Below are positions 42,487 through 50,452 of a DNA stretch of 64,000 bases, piece by piece (the stretch's first letter is position 1; the number at the start of each line of letters is the position of its first letter). Location: the NCBI RefSeq assembly GCF_965216485.1, contig NZ_OZ244162.1, positions 1,054,001 through 1,118,000 of the forward strand, written 5' to 3'. The notes under the pieces were generated by a model. That model did not search any database. It saw only the letters and a list, made by a program, of their open reading frames with translations, and was not told the origin of the DNA. The DNA is from Algiphilus sp965216485 (GTDB taxonomy: Bacteria; Pseudomonadota; Gammaproteobacteria; Nevskiales; Nevskiaceae). A program made the position numbers and the translations under genes.

Positions 42487-43107
42487 ATGCGCAAGACCCC
42501 TCGCCAGCAGCGTGCCCGGCTGCTGGTGGAATCCATCATCGATGCCGCCACGCGAGTGATCGCCGAGCAGGGGCTTGAGGCCGCCACGACGGCGCGTATC
42601 GCGGCGCGTGCCGGCGTCAGTGTGGGTTCGCTCTACCAGTACTTCGAGCATAAAGAAGCGGTCTGGGACGCGGTGCTGGCGCGCATTGCGCACGATCTCT
42701 CCGCTGTCGTGCAGCGGCACGCGGAGCGCTTCGAGGATGGCGATCTGGGTGCCTTCGTGCGCGCTCTGCTGAGCGATGTCTGGGCCCTTCTGGAAGCCGA
42801 TGGTGGCCGCTATCTGCAGGTGACGCGCTACTGGGCGCAGCTCGATTTCCCTGCGGTGATCAATCCCTTGGAGCGGCAGCTGCACAATGTGCTGCTGCTG
42901 CATATCGGAAGACGCGCGACTGGACCGGCGCTGCCCGATCTTCCCGCCCGGCTTTATATCCTGGTCAACAGCACGCTATTCACCATGGTGCGCCATGTCA
43001 GCGATCCGGCACCGATGGTCAGCAAGGAGCAACTGGTGCGCACCCTGGCTGATATCGCGACCGCCAGCCTGGAGTCGCCTGCGGCACGGTCGCCGTCGAC
43101 CCGCTGA
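42487..43107 (+). CDS. TetR-family transcriptional regulator
   Basis: 206 residues from ATG 42487 (MRKTPRQQRARLLVESIIDA). The HTH is TTARIAARAGVSVGSLYQYF at ~35–54, followed by a helical ligand domain with GRYLQVTRYWAQLDFPAVIN. It is divergent from the MpaB-like gene and very likely represses it and itself through the inverted repeat between them. The FadL-like porin follows on the same strand after 164 bp and may be part of the same response. The ligand is probably hydrophobic, which is inference. Confidence 0.9.
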   Translation: MRKTPRQQRARLLVESIIDAATRVIAEQGLEAATTARIAARAGVSVGSLYQYFEHKEAVWDAVLARIAHDLSAVVQRHAERFEDGDLGAFVRALLSDVWALLEADGGRYLQVTRYWAQLDFPAVINPLERQLHNVLLLHIGRRATGPALPDLPARLYILVNSTLFTMVRHVSDPAPMVSKEQLVRTLADIATASLESPAARSPSTR

Positions 43108-43271
43108 TCGGCATGGGTGCGGTGCCGCGGGCCCGCCGGCACTTACCCAAGAAGGCAGGCCTGCCGCAGATGTTGCGCCCCAGGCAGACAATGTTGCACT
43201 GCAGCGTTACACTGCGCATTCGCGTTTGAACTTTCGTTCAGCGCCTCCCGCTTGTCGCCTTTTCCGAAGCC

Positions 43272-44813
43272 ATGGTCCGACTCCGGCAACTGCTGCCCAG
43301 GCGCAGCCTTCCGCCAGCGCGCAGCAGGCGCCGGCGGTGGATCGCGACATGCGCTCTGCTGAGCCACGCGCCCATGGCCTTGGCAACGAACGGCCTGAGC
43401 ATGCCCGGCCTGAGCCTGGACCAGACGGCAATGGGCGGGGCGGGCGCCGCGCTGCTGTCATCGGTGGCGACCACCCTGCGCGATCCCGCGGCAGGGGCTT
43501 TCCTGCGCAGTGGAACCGAGCTCTCGCTTGCCGTGGCATGGCCACGGGCGTACTACGGCGCGAGCGCACCCGCCGAGGATTCCCGCCTCTCGCTCTTTGA
43601 GTTCGTGCCGGGAAACTACCGCTCGGTCTATCGGCCGGCTTTCGCACCGGTCATCGCCTGGCATCGGCGTTGGAGTCCGCGCTGGGCCTGGGGCCTGGGC
43701 ATCTACGGCGGCGGTTTGGGCACCACCATGCCGGACGGCGCGGCGCGCATCGCCCGAGGTTTTCCACTGATCCGCTCGGTCTGCGCCGGCGACTTTGGCG
43801 GTGGTGGCGCGCAGCCTGGCTCGGCGCCGCTGGATCAATGCGGCGACGGCAAGACCTTCTCGGGGGTGCGTGCCACGCAACTCTTTGCGTCCGCGCATCT
43901 CAGCTATCGCGCCACCCCGTCGCTGGGCGTTGGTATCGCACCGGTACTGGCGGCCCAGCAGCTCGAGGTCAGTGGGCTGGCCGCCTTTGCACCCTACTCG
44001 GTGATGCCCGAACGCCTCACCGACAACGGCAGTGCCTACGCCTACGGCCTCGGTGCTCGCCTGGGCGTGCAGTGGCGGCCGAGCCCGGCCTTTGGACTGC
44101 TCGTCGCCTATCAGTCGCGCATCCGCCAGGAGGGCCTGGATGACTACGCCGGCATTCTGCCGAATGCTCGCTTTGACATCCCGGCCCAGTGGCATGTGGC
44201 CATTGAGTGGGCGCTGACCGCGCGCACGGCCGTCTATGCGGATGTGGAGGGCATCCAGTATGCGCAGGTGGAAGCCCTCGGCAGGAGCGCAGATCTCGCC
44301 GCCTTCGTGAATCAATGCCTGGTACCGCGTCTGCTGGGTGGACCCGCAGCGCCCACCGCAGATACACGCTTCTGTCTTGGTGGCGAAAACAGTCCCGGCT
44401 TTGGATGGAGCAACAACCGCATCTACAAGGTCGGTGTGCGCCACCGGGTGGGGCGCTGGCACTGGATGGCCGGTTACAGCAGCGGCGGCAATCCCATCGA
44501 GACGCCGCAGGCCCTTCTCACTACGCTGGCCCCGGCCATCGTCGACCGGCACATGGCTTTCGGTGTCAGCTGGGCGTGGAGCGAGCGGCTGCGTATTGGT
44601 GCGGCTCTGTCGTATTCCCCGCCGAACCGGGTCACCGCGATCAATGGGCTGAGCAATATTCGCCTGGAGGGTAGGCAGGACATCGACGGCCATGCTGCCG
44701 ATCCTGCCGGCCTGATCGCGGTGGCGGTGGAGGAGGATCCCGGCGATCAGCGCGTCGAGAATCGCTTCGAGATTCTGCAGATTCAGATAGGTTTGAGCTG
44801 GCAGACGCCGTAG
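43272..44813 (+). CDS. FadL/OMPP1-family outer-membrane transporter
   Basis: 513 residues. A long Arg-rich N-region (MVRLRQLLPRRSLPPARSRR) precedes a short hydrophobic core and a cleavage near ALA|TNG. The mature N-terminus TNGLSMPGLSLDQTAMGGAG is the FadL-type hatch motif. Features such as GLGIYGGGLGTTMPDGAARI, GSAYAYGLGARLGVQWRPSP and FGVSWAWSERLRIGAALSYS fit a 14-stranded barrel. One pair of Cys near residues 172–193 (SVCAGD, DQCGDG) could bond in a loop. FadL homologues import fatty acids or other hydrophobics. The neighbouring TetR/MpaB-like pair suggests a linked substrate. Confidence 0.82.
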   Translation: MVRLRQLLPRRSLPPARSRRRRWIATCALLSHAPMALATNGLSMPGLSLDQTAMGGAGAALLSSVATTLRDPAAGAFLRSGTELSLAVAWPRAYYGASAPAEDSRLSLFEFVPGNYRSVYRPAFAPVIAWHRRWSPRWAWGLGIYGGGLGTTMPDGAARIARGFPLIRSVCAGDFGGGGAQPGSAPLDQCGDGKTFSGVRATQLFASAHLSYRATPSLGVGIAPVLAAQQLEVSGLAAFAPYSVMPERLTDNGSAYAYGLGARLGVQWRPSPAFGLLVAYQSRIRQEGLDDYAGILPNARFDIPAQWHVAIEWALTARTAVYADVEGIQYAQVEALGRSADLAAFVNQCLVPRLLGGPAAPTADTRFCLGGENSPGFGWSNNRIYKVGVRHRVGRWHWMAGYSSGGNPIETPQALLTTLAPAIVDRHMAFGVSWAWSERLRIGAALSYSPPNRVTAINGLSNIRLEGRQDIDGHAADPAGLIAVAVEEDPGDQRVENRFEILQIQIGLSWQTP

Positions 44814-44934
44814 CGCACTGCGCACGCCGGGACTTGCGAAGCTTCCAGCGTGCTCCCATGGCTGTTCATGCGCATCGAGGACAGTGTTTAAGACAGGCGA
44901 CGCGGTCGCGCCTTAGAGGGGGTAGCCTAAAGGC

Positions 44935-45183
44935 ATGACTACGAGCTACATCGGCCGCGTCCGCTTGAAGTGCTCCATCGATTGTTGGCGATCCAACGAT
45001 CAACCCCTCTGGGTGCGATCGCTAGCCGCAGCCGATGCGCGCATTCGACTTCGCGGTTGCGACCACTGCGGCGAGCGACTCGAAATCGCCGACCCTATTG
45101 CCCACGCAGCGTGGGAGCGCCTGGAAGCACAAGGCCGCACGGGGCGGGCGGTGGGTGACGAAACATCAACGTCGGAAGGCTAA
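44935..45183 (+). CDS. Small Cys-containing hypothetical protein
   Basis: 82 residues. AAAGG lies close before the ATG, and third codon positions are mostly G or C, like the neighbours. Cys at KCSIDCW and GCDHCGER form a CxxxC and a CxxC pair that could bind zinc or form disulfides. No signal peptide is seen. It fills part of the 399-bp space between the FadL-like and nitroreductase genes, in which I see nothing else. I do not recognise the family and it may be spurious. Confidence 0.4.
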   Translation: MTTSYIGRVRLKCSIDCWRSNDQPLWVRSLAAADARIRLRGCDHCGERLEIADPIAHAAWERLEAQGRTGRAVGDETSTSEG

Positions 45184-45212
45184 AACCCCACACGTCCTGA
45201 TGTTGCGTCGTG

Positions 45213-46022
45213 TCAGACGGTGAAAACGAAACGCGCACGATCGAAACGAATCTGTGGATGATAGATCCCGTCATCCGCGCGCATTCCGGCCGCGATGACC
45301 ATCGGGATCGACGCACCGCGTGGTAGACGAAGCAGGCGCGCAACGCGGGCCTCGTCAAAGCCCTCCATCGGGCAGCTGTCGTAGCCGTAGGCACGCAGAG
45401 CCAGCATCAGGTTCTCTGCAGCCAATGATGTGCTCTTCACGGCCCAGACCTTGAGTTCGGCGGCGCTGAAGGGGCCACGAATCATGGGCCGGAACTGTCC
45501 GATGGCGTTGGTGACCACGCCTTTTGCGAGTCCCAGCGCACCCAGCGGACCCTGGCTGTACATCAGTGGCACCAGCTTGGTGTAGTAGTCGCGCACCAGC
45601 TTGGGGACTTCGCCGTCCGGCCAGGCGCGGAGATTGTCTTTCGCGTTTTCCAGATAGGTGTCGGTGCGTGCCACCACCACGATGAGTTCGGCAGCCGTCC
45701 TGGCCGCATTCTGGTTCAGGCAGGCGCGCACCAGTGCCTGCTTCTTCTTCGGCGTCTGCACCTTGTAAAACGCCCACGGCTGCAGGTTGGAGGAATTGGG
45801 TGCAAGCAGTGCCAAGTCCAGGCAGGCGTCGAGCACGTCGGAAGGGATCGGTGCATTGGTGAAGCGGCGTACCGAACGCCGGCTGCGTACCACTTGCTCG
45901 AAGGCCTGCGGATCGGTCTTGGCAGGGGTGGGCTCGTGGTAACGCGCCTTGCCGCTTTTCGTCCCTTTGGCAGCCCCTTTTTTGGCGGTAGCGCGTTTGT
46001 GTGGTGTTGCTGGTCTCGTCAT
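45213..46022 (-). CDS. Nitroreductase-family FMN protein
   Basis: 269 residues. A Lys/Ala/Thr-rich N-terminal tail (MTRPATPHKRATAKKGAAKG, ~35 residues) precedes a nitroreductase domain: VVRSRRSVRRFTNAPIPSDV for FMN phosphate, LLAPNSSNLQPWAFYKV, and a C-terminal YGYDSCPMEGFDEARVARLL with LPRGASIPMVIAAG. This is an NAD(P)H-dependent flavin enzyme acting on nitro compounds or quinones in the cytoplasm. The tail resembles DNA-binding histone-like tails but may just be a disordered leader. It is divergent from the cNMP-domain gene, with an FNR-like box between. Confidence 0.9.
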   Translation of the reverse strand: MTRPATPHKRATAKKGAAKGTKSGKARYHEPTPAKTDPQAFEQVVRSRRSVRRFTNAPIPSDVLDACLDLALLAPNSSNLQPWAFYKVQTPKKKQALVRACLNQNAARTAAELIVVVARTDTYLENAKDNLRAWPDGEVPKLVRDYYTKLVPLMYSQGPLGALGLAKGVVTNAIGQFRPMIRGPFSAAELKVWAVKSTSLAAENLMLALRAYGYDSCPMEGFDEARVARLLRLPRGASIPMVIAAGMRADDGIYHPQIRFDRARFVFTV

Positions 46023-46117
46023 CGCTCGTCCTCAGGTTCTGGAGCTAGTGTCGCCAATCGACGGTCGATGGACGAATACTGTCCAGCTTGCCGACCGTGT
46101 CGTGCATGCACGTCTCC

Positions 46118-46131
46118 CTGATGCAGATCAG
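46118..46131. promoter_or_regulatory. FNR/ANR-type box
   Basis: CTGAT-GCAG-ATCAG is a perfect palindrome matching the FNR-family consensus TTGAT-N4-ATCAA at 8 of 10 defined bases. It lies 57 bp before the cNMP-domain start and 95 bp before the nitroreductase start, in the divergent spacer. It could give oxygen-dependent control of either gene. No FNR gene is in the window. Confidence 0.5.
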
Positions 46132-46188
46132 TGCAAGCAAGGGCAGAAAGGCGCATTCTGCGATACCAGTTCTCTCTACGGGTGCGTT

Positions 46189-46662
46189 ATGACGGATGCC
46201 AACATCGCGGCGGAGATCGCCGGCAACCCTTTCTTCGAAGGGCTGGATCGCGACATCCTGACATTCCTTGCATCGCATGCCCAAAGCCGTGCACTGGCGG
46301 CGGATGAGGTGCTTTTCCCCTATGGTGCGGAAGCGGATGCTTTCTACCTGGTGCGTTCGGGGCGGATCAAGGTGGAAGTCGCCGCCATCACTGGTTTGCC
46401 ACTGGGCCTGCAGGAACTGGAGCCGGGCGCAGTGCTGGGCTGGTCTTGGCTGATTCCGCCGTACCGCTGGCACTTTCAGGCACGTGCGGTCACCGATAGC
46501 GAGGTGCTGGTCATTGACGGCGAGGCCGTTCGTCAACGCTGTGAGCAGGAACCCGCTTTCGGCTTCGCTTTGCTCAAGCGCTTCTCGCAGCTGATGTCGG
46601 AACGCATGGAGCAGGCCCGCCGTACCATGATGGAGACTTGGACTCCGCCCGGTTTCGCCTGA
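46189..46662 (+). CDS. Single-domain cyclic-nucleotide-binding (Crp-like) protein
   Basis: 157 residues from ATG 46189; upstream in-frame codons lack family likeness. A cNMP-binding beta-roll is clear: PFFEGLDRDILTFLASHAQS, DEVLFPYGAEADAFYLVRSG and LQELEPGAVLGWSWLIPP, ending in a helix AFGFALLKRFSQLMSERMEQ. Crp/Fnr proteins continue into a winged-helix domain at this point; here the protein stops after MMETWTPPGFA, so it cannot bind DNA by itself. It may be a sensor or protein-interaction module. No [Fe-S] Cys set is seen. The FNR-like box lies upstream. Confidence 0.85.
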   Translation: MTDANIAAEIAGNPFFEGLDRDILTFLASHAQSRALAADEVLFPYGAEADAFYLVRSGRIKVEVAAITGLPLGLQELEPGAVLGWSWLIPPYRWHFQARAVTDSEVLVIDGEAVRQRCEQEPAFGFALLKRFSQLMSERMEQARRTMMETWTPPGFA

Positions 46663-46701
46663 GGCGAGGTCTGCAGCGGTTCACGTCTCCGGCCGTCGCC
46701 C

Positions 46702-48045
46702 TCAGTCGATGGCGCCTGAATCCGCGCTGCCGTGGTGCTCGCCGTGCTTGCGCAGCATGACGCGGACCGTGTGTACCAGCCACCACGAGGCGCCGATGAC
46801 CAGCGGTGCAGCGCCACCGGCCACCAGATTGGGCTCGATGGGCACTCCCAGTTTGTCGAGCGCCTTGGCGATGTAGAGCACGATGCCGATGCCGTAGTAG
46901 CTCATGGCGACTACCGTCAGCCACTCCAGCGTCTGTTGCAGGCGCAGCTGCAGGGCAGCCCGGCGGTTCATGGAATGTAGCAGGTGTCGATTCTGACGCT
47001 GCACGCGCAGATCGACCCGGGTGCGGATGAGGGAGGCGGTATGGTCGATATGGCCGCTCAACGACTCCAGTCGGCGGCGCACCGCATCGACGGTCTTGAT
47101 GGCCGGCCGCAGCGGCCGGCCCAGAAAGTTGCCGAGACGTTGATAGCCCTGGATGCGTTCCTCGCGCAATTCTTCCAGGCGTTCCTGAACCAGGTCGAAG
47201 TAGGCGCGCGAGGCATCGAAGCGATATGCATTGTGGGCCGACAGGCGCTCGACCTCCGAGGCGAGTTCGAGCAGTTCATGCAGGGTGGCCTCGTCGCCAT
47301 CGAGATCAGCGTCGGTGTCGCTGTCGGCTACACGAGCCACCAGCACGCGCAACTGATGCTCCAGCGCGTGGAGTTCGGCCATCACCGTACGCGCGGGGGG
47401 AAAGCCCAGCATGGTAAGCATGCGGTAGGTCTCTATTTCCAGCAGGCGCTGGACCAGCCGCGACCGGCGGTCCAGCTGCAGGCCCTGGTCGAGCAATATT
47501 CCACGGGTGCAGGCATCCGCGTGAATGCTGCAATCCATCCAGATGCGGGCCTGTCCGTCGGTGACCAGGCTGGAGGCTGCCTCGGGACGTAGGACGGCGA
47601 TCGCCTGTTCCAGTGTCGCGGCATCGTCAGGGGCGATCACGCGAATCTTGGTGGCGGCAATGCGCTGACCTTCAAGTTCGGCCATCCAGTTCTTCGGCAG
47701 CACGCACTCCGCGTCGGCCACAAAGGGATCCGACGAGGAAGGCATGGTGACGAGCGTGTAGGTCGTGAACTCGGTATGGCGCTCCCACTTGAGGTAGCTG
47801 CGTCCGGTGTGCAGGACCTCGTAGTTGCGCGAATCCCCCGGCCGTGTCAGTTCGGCGGATGTCAGCAGGCTGCGCAGCCGCTGCACGGACTGCGCCGCCT
47901 CATCGGCATTCTGAACCATTGCGGTGTGCACGATGAGCGCACCATCGGCCACCGGTACAGGTGGCCGGCGGAAAAGCTCATCGTTGAGCGTCGCCCGCTC
48001 CCAGGTGATGGGCGGGGCGGGGTCCCTTGCCAGGGTTGCATGCAT
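46702..48045 (-). CDS. DUF3422 family membrane protein
   Basis: 447 residues. The N-terminal ~110 residues carry the DUF3422 opening (RATLNDELFRRPPVPV; HTGRSYLKWERHTEFTTYTL). The middle is helical and charged, with long segments (LVQERLEELREERIQGYQRL). Two membrane helices close the protein (~375–400 and ~410–430; WLTVVAMSYYGIGIVLYIAK, APLVIGASWWLVHTVRVML). It looks like an inner-membrane protein with a large cytoplasmic domain. No function is established for the family. The gene is convergent with the cNMP-domain gene and downstream of usp. Confidence 0.88.
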   Translation of the reverse strand: MHATLARDPAPPITWERATLNDELFRRPPVPVADGALIVHTAMVQNADEAAQSVQRLRSLLTSAELTRPGDSRNYEVLHTGRSYLKWERHTEFTTYTLVTMPSSSDPFVADAECVLPKNWMAELEGQRIAATKIRVIAPDDAATLEQAIAVLRPEAASSLVTDGQARIWMDCSIHADACTRGILLDQGLQLDRRSRLVQRLLEIETYRMLTMLGFPPARTVMAELHALEHQLRVLVARVADSDTDADLDGDEATLHELLELASEVERLSAHNAYRFDASRAYFDLVQERLEELREERIQGYQRLGNFLGRPLRPAIKTVDAVRRRLESLSGHIDHTASLIRTRVDLRVQRQNRHLLHSMNRRAALQLRLQQTLEWLTVVAMSYYGIGIVLYIAKALDKLGVPIEPNLVAGGAAPLVIGASWWLVHTVRVMLRKHGEHHGSADSGAID

Positions 48046-48160
48046 AGTGCGGAAGGCCTCGGTCTGCTCGCGACGCGCAGCCTACCGCAGGGAGCGACGC
48101 GAGCACGCGGTGACGCCTACCGGGCGCAGCATGCGCGGCCGACAGGCTGTTCCCTTTCCT

Positions 48161-48580
48161 CTAGCGCACAACGAAAACGGAGATCTTGGCCTTGGTAGCG
48201 ATCTTGCCGGCGTTGGAGCGCAGGATATGCAGTTTGTCGGCGAGGCCCGGCACATGCGAGGCCATGACCACCAGATCGGACCCTGTCGATTCGATGGTCT
48301 CGAGCAGCTTGTCGTCGAGCTCCACGGCCGGGTCATGGGCAACGATGGCGACCGAACTGGTCTGAATGCCATGCTGTTTGCCCTGCTCGGCTGCGAATCG
48401 CTCCAGCGCCTCCTCGAAGCCCTCCGGCGAGCTGGCCACGGGTGAGGGGCCACTCGGCGTGACCGCCGCGTAGCAGAGGTGGGCGCCATAGTGTTGCGCA
48501 AGGTGAATGGCGGTCTCCAGTGATTTGTAGAGCTGCTCGGTGTGTTCGAGGTCTGTCGGCACCAGGATCGATTGATACAT
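48161..48580 (-). CDS. Universal stress protein (UspA family)
   Basis: 139 residues, one Usp domain, with GGGGAG 8 nt before the ATG. It starts MYQSILVPTDLEHTEQLYKS and ends ILRSNAGKIATKAKISVFVVR. The usual ATP-binding G-2xG-9xG(S/T) signature is altered to a form with HVPGLADKLHILRSNAG, so it may be the non-ATP-binding type. It is cytoplasmic. Similar genes are often induced on oxygen limitation or stasis, but no such element is seen right before it. Confidence 0.9.
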   Translation of the reverse strand: MYQSILVPTDLEHTEQLYKSLETAIHLAQHYGAHLCYAAVTPSGPSPVASSPEGFEEALERFAAEQGKQHGIQTSSVAIVAHDPAVELDDKLLETIESTGSDLVVMASHVPGLADKLHILRSNAGKIATKAKISVFVVR

Positions 48581-48667
48581 AGCGGCTATCTCCCCATTCT
48601 CTGTATGTGACCGCGGGTCGAGTCTAGAACACCGCCACCGGATGCGTGCGCCGCGATCGAGGGCCCA

Positions 48668-50248
48668 CTAGGCGGGCGGTGGTGCGTCGCCGCGCAGTTG
48701 CTGCTCCAGGGCATTCGCATCCAGCGCCTGTGTCGTGTCAATGGAAAGCACCGCTTCGGCGGAGGGATCCGGCAACTCCGCGCGCGCCTGCTGCCGGTGC
48801 AGGATAGCGATATCGGCCTCGGAGGCGTCCTCGCCGGCTTGGCTGCGCTGCTGAATGCGTGCCTCCAGTACCGGTGTCGGGGCGTGGACATAGAGAACCC
48901 GAAAATCCACCCCTGCTGTCTCGGCCGCCCGCGCCAGCGCGCGGCGCTGCGCCTGCTTCAGAAAGGTGGCATCACAAATCACCCGTTCGCCGGCGCTCGC
49001 CAGCGTCTGTGCGGTGCGGGCCAGGTGACGATAGAGCCGTTCGCTGGCCGCGACCGTATAGATACCGGCATCGGCCTCGGAGCCACTGTCGGCCAGCGGG
49101 TCCAAGCCGAACAGGCGCTTGCGCTCCACGTCGGAACGCAGGCGCACGGCTGGCAGGACTTCGCACAGTCGCTCAGCCACCACGCTCTTGCCGCTGCCGG
49201 ACAGACCACAGGTCACCAGAATTTGCCCGCGTTCGACTGCGAGCAGGCGATCCGCCAGTTGGATATGGCGGTGGGCAGTGTCGCGCTTCTCCGCAACCTG
49301 CGCTTCGTCCCCGCCTTGCGCGGCCGCCAGCAGGGCCACCTTGGCGCGCACCATGGCGCGATAGCTCTCATAGAAAGACAGCAAGGGTGCGGCGTCATAG
49401 TCGCCCGACCATTCCAGGTAGCGGTTGCGAAAGCGGGCGGCCATGGCGGGATGACCGCGATAGCGCAGGTCCATGAGCAGAAAGGCGATATCGTTGGCGG
49501 TATCGATCCAGCGCAGCGCCGGATTGAATTCAATGCAGTCGAACGCCTGGATGCGGCCGTCGTGCAGCGTCAGGTTGCCGAGGTGCAGGTCGCCGTGGCA
49601 TTCGCGTATGCAGCCTTGATCTCGCCGCCGCTGCAGATGCGCGTGCAGCGCCTCGAAGCGCTCCGCCGCGCGGGCGCGGACAGGGGCGATGGCGTTGGCT
49701 TCGGCCTTCTCCAGATGCTGTGCGCAATCGCGGAAATTGTCGTCCACCAATTGGCGCAGCGTCTCAGGTGCGCCGTACTCGAGAGCGGTATCGGCCACGG
49801 GCAGCGTGGCATGGAATCGCGCCATATCGATGGCCAGATCGTCCAGATCCGTGTGCTGCAGATCGCCCCGCTGCAAACGGCGATCCAGTCGCTGCGCCGG
49901 GTCGAAGCGGCGCATCACGACGGCGTATTCGATAGCCGGCCCTCTGCCATCGAGGTTGGGCTGCTCCGGGCTGCCCGAAATGGCGATGGTGCGCAGATAG
50001 ATGTCCGGCGCCAAGCGCCGATTGAGGCGTAATTCCTCTTCGCAGAAGTAACGCCGGCGCTCGAGGGAGGAAAAATCCATGAAGTCGAAAGCCACCGGCT
50101 TCTTGATCTTGTAGGCGAAGTCGCCAGCGAGAAGGATCCAGTTGCCGTGTGTCTCGATCCGCTCGACTTCGGCCACGGAGTGTGGGAAGCGCTCCGGTAC
50201 CTGAAGGCTGCGGATGAGCGTGTCGTCGAATGCGTCGCTGTGCGTCAC
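48668..50248 (-). CDS. APH-like phosphotransferase fused to a P-loop kinase
   Basis: 526 residues from GTG 50248 (AAGGAG at 5 nt); the open frame upstream lacks family likeness. The N-terminal ~330 residues form an aminoglycoside-phosphotransferase-type domain with RECHGDLHLGNLTLHDGRIQ and the metal Asp in AFDCIEFNPALRWIDTANDI. The C-terminal ~190 residues form a P-loop kinase: CGLSGSGKSVVAERL (Walker A), VRLRSDVERKRLFGL and the helix QRRALARAAETAG. This two-domain architecture is widespread and its substrate is unknown. There is no sign of mobility or resistance context. Confidence 0.85.
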   Translation of the reverse strand: MTHSDAFDDTLIRSLQVPERFPHSVAEVERIETHGNWILLAGDFAYKIKKPVAFDFMDFSSLERRRYFCEEELRLNRRLAPDIYLRTIAISGSPEQPNLDGRGPAIEYAVVMRRFDPAQRLDRRLQRGDLQHTDLDDLAIDMARFHATLPVADTALEYGAPETLRQLVDDNFRDCAQHLEKAEANAIAPVRARAAERFEALHAHLQRRRDQGCIRECHGDLHLGNLTLHDGRIQAFDCIEFNPALRWIDTANDIAFLLMDLRYRGHPAMAARFRNRYLEWSGDYDAAPLLSFYESYRAMVRAKVALLAAAQGGDEAQVAEKRDTAHRHIQLADRLLAVERGQILVTCGLSGSGKSVVAERLCEVLPAVRLRSDVERKRLFGLDPLADSGSEADAGIYTVAASERLYRHLARTAQTLASAGERVICDATFLKQAQRRALARAAETAGVDFRVLYVHAPTPVLEARIQQRSQAGEDASEADIAILHRQQARAELPDPSAEAVLSIDTTQALDANALEQQLRGDAPPPA

Positions 50249-50452
50249 CCCATCTCCTTGGTGATATGCATTGGCTGCATCGGCAGTCAGAGCGCGGCAC
50301 CCTATCGCAGGCGGTATCGTCCAAGGCCTGGAAAGGGCCGCGGGGTGGCAGCGGATGCAACCGTTTAAGCTGCCGCGCGTATAGCTGAAGGTCGGCACCT
50401 GCCTGCCGACAGCCCGCACGACCATACGATCACCACAGCAAGTAGGACAACC

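Noticed and set aside
48668..50248. Aminoglycoside resistance gene
   Set aside because: The APH-like domain is fused to a P-loop kinase in a chromosomal setting with no mobility signs; this fusion is common in non-resistant bacteria.
50249..50452. N-terminal extension of the APH–kinase protein upstream of 50248
   Set aside because: A clear AAGGAG precedes the GTG at 50248, and the upstream residues do not resemble the family.
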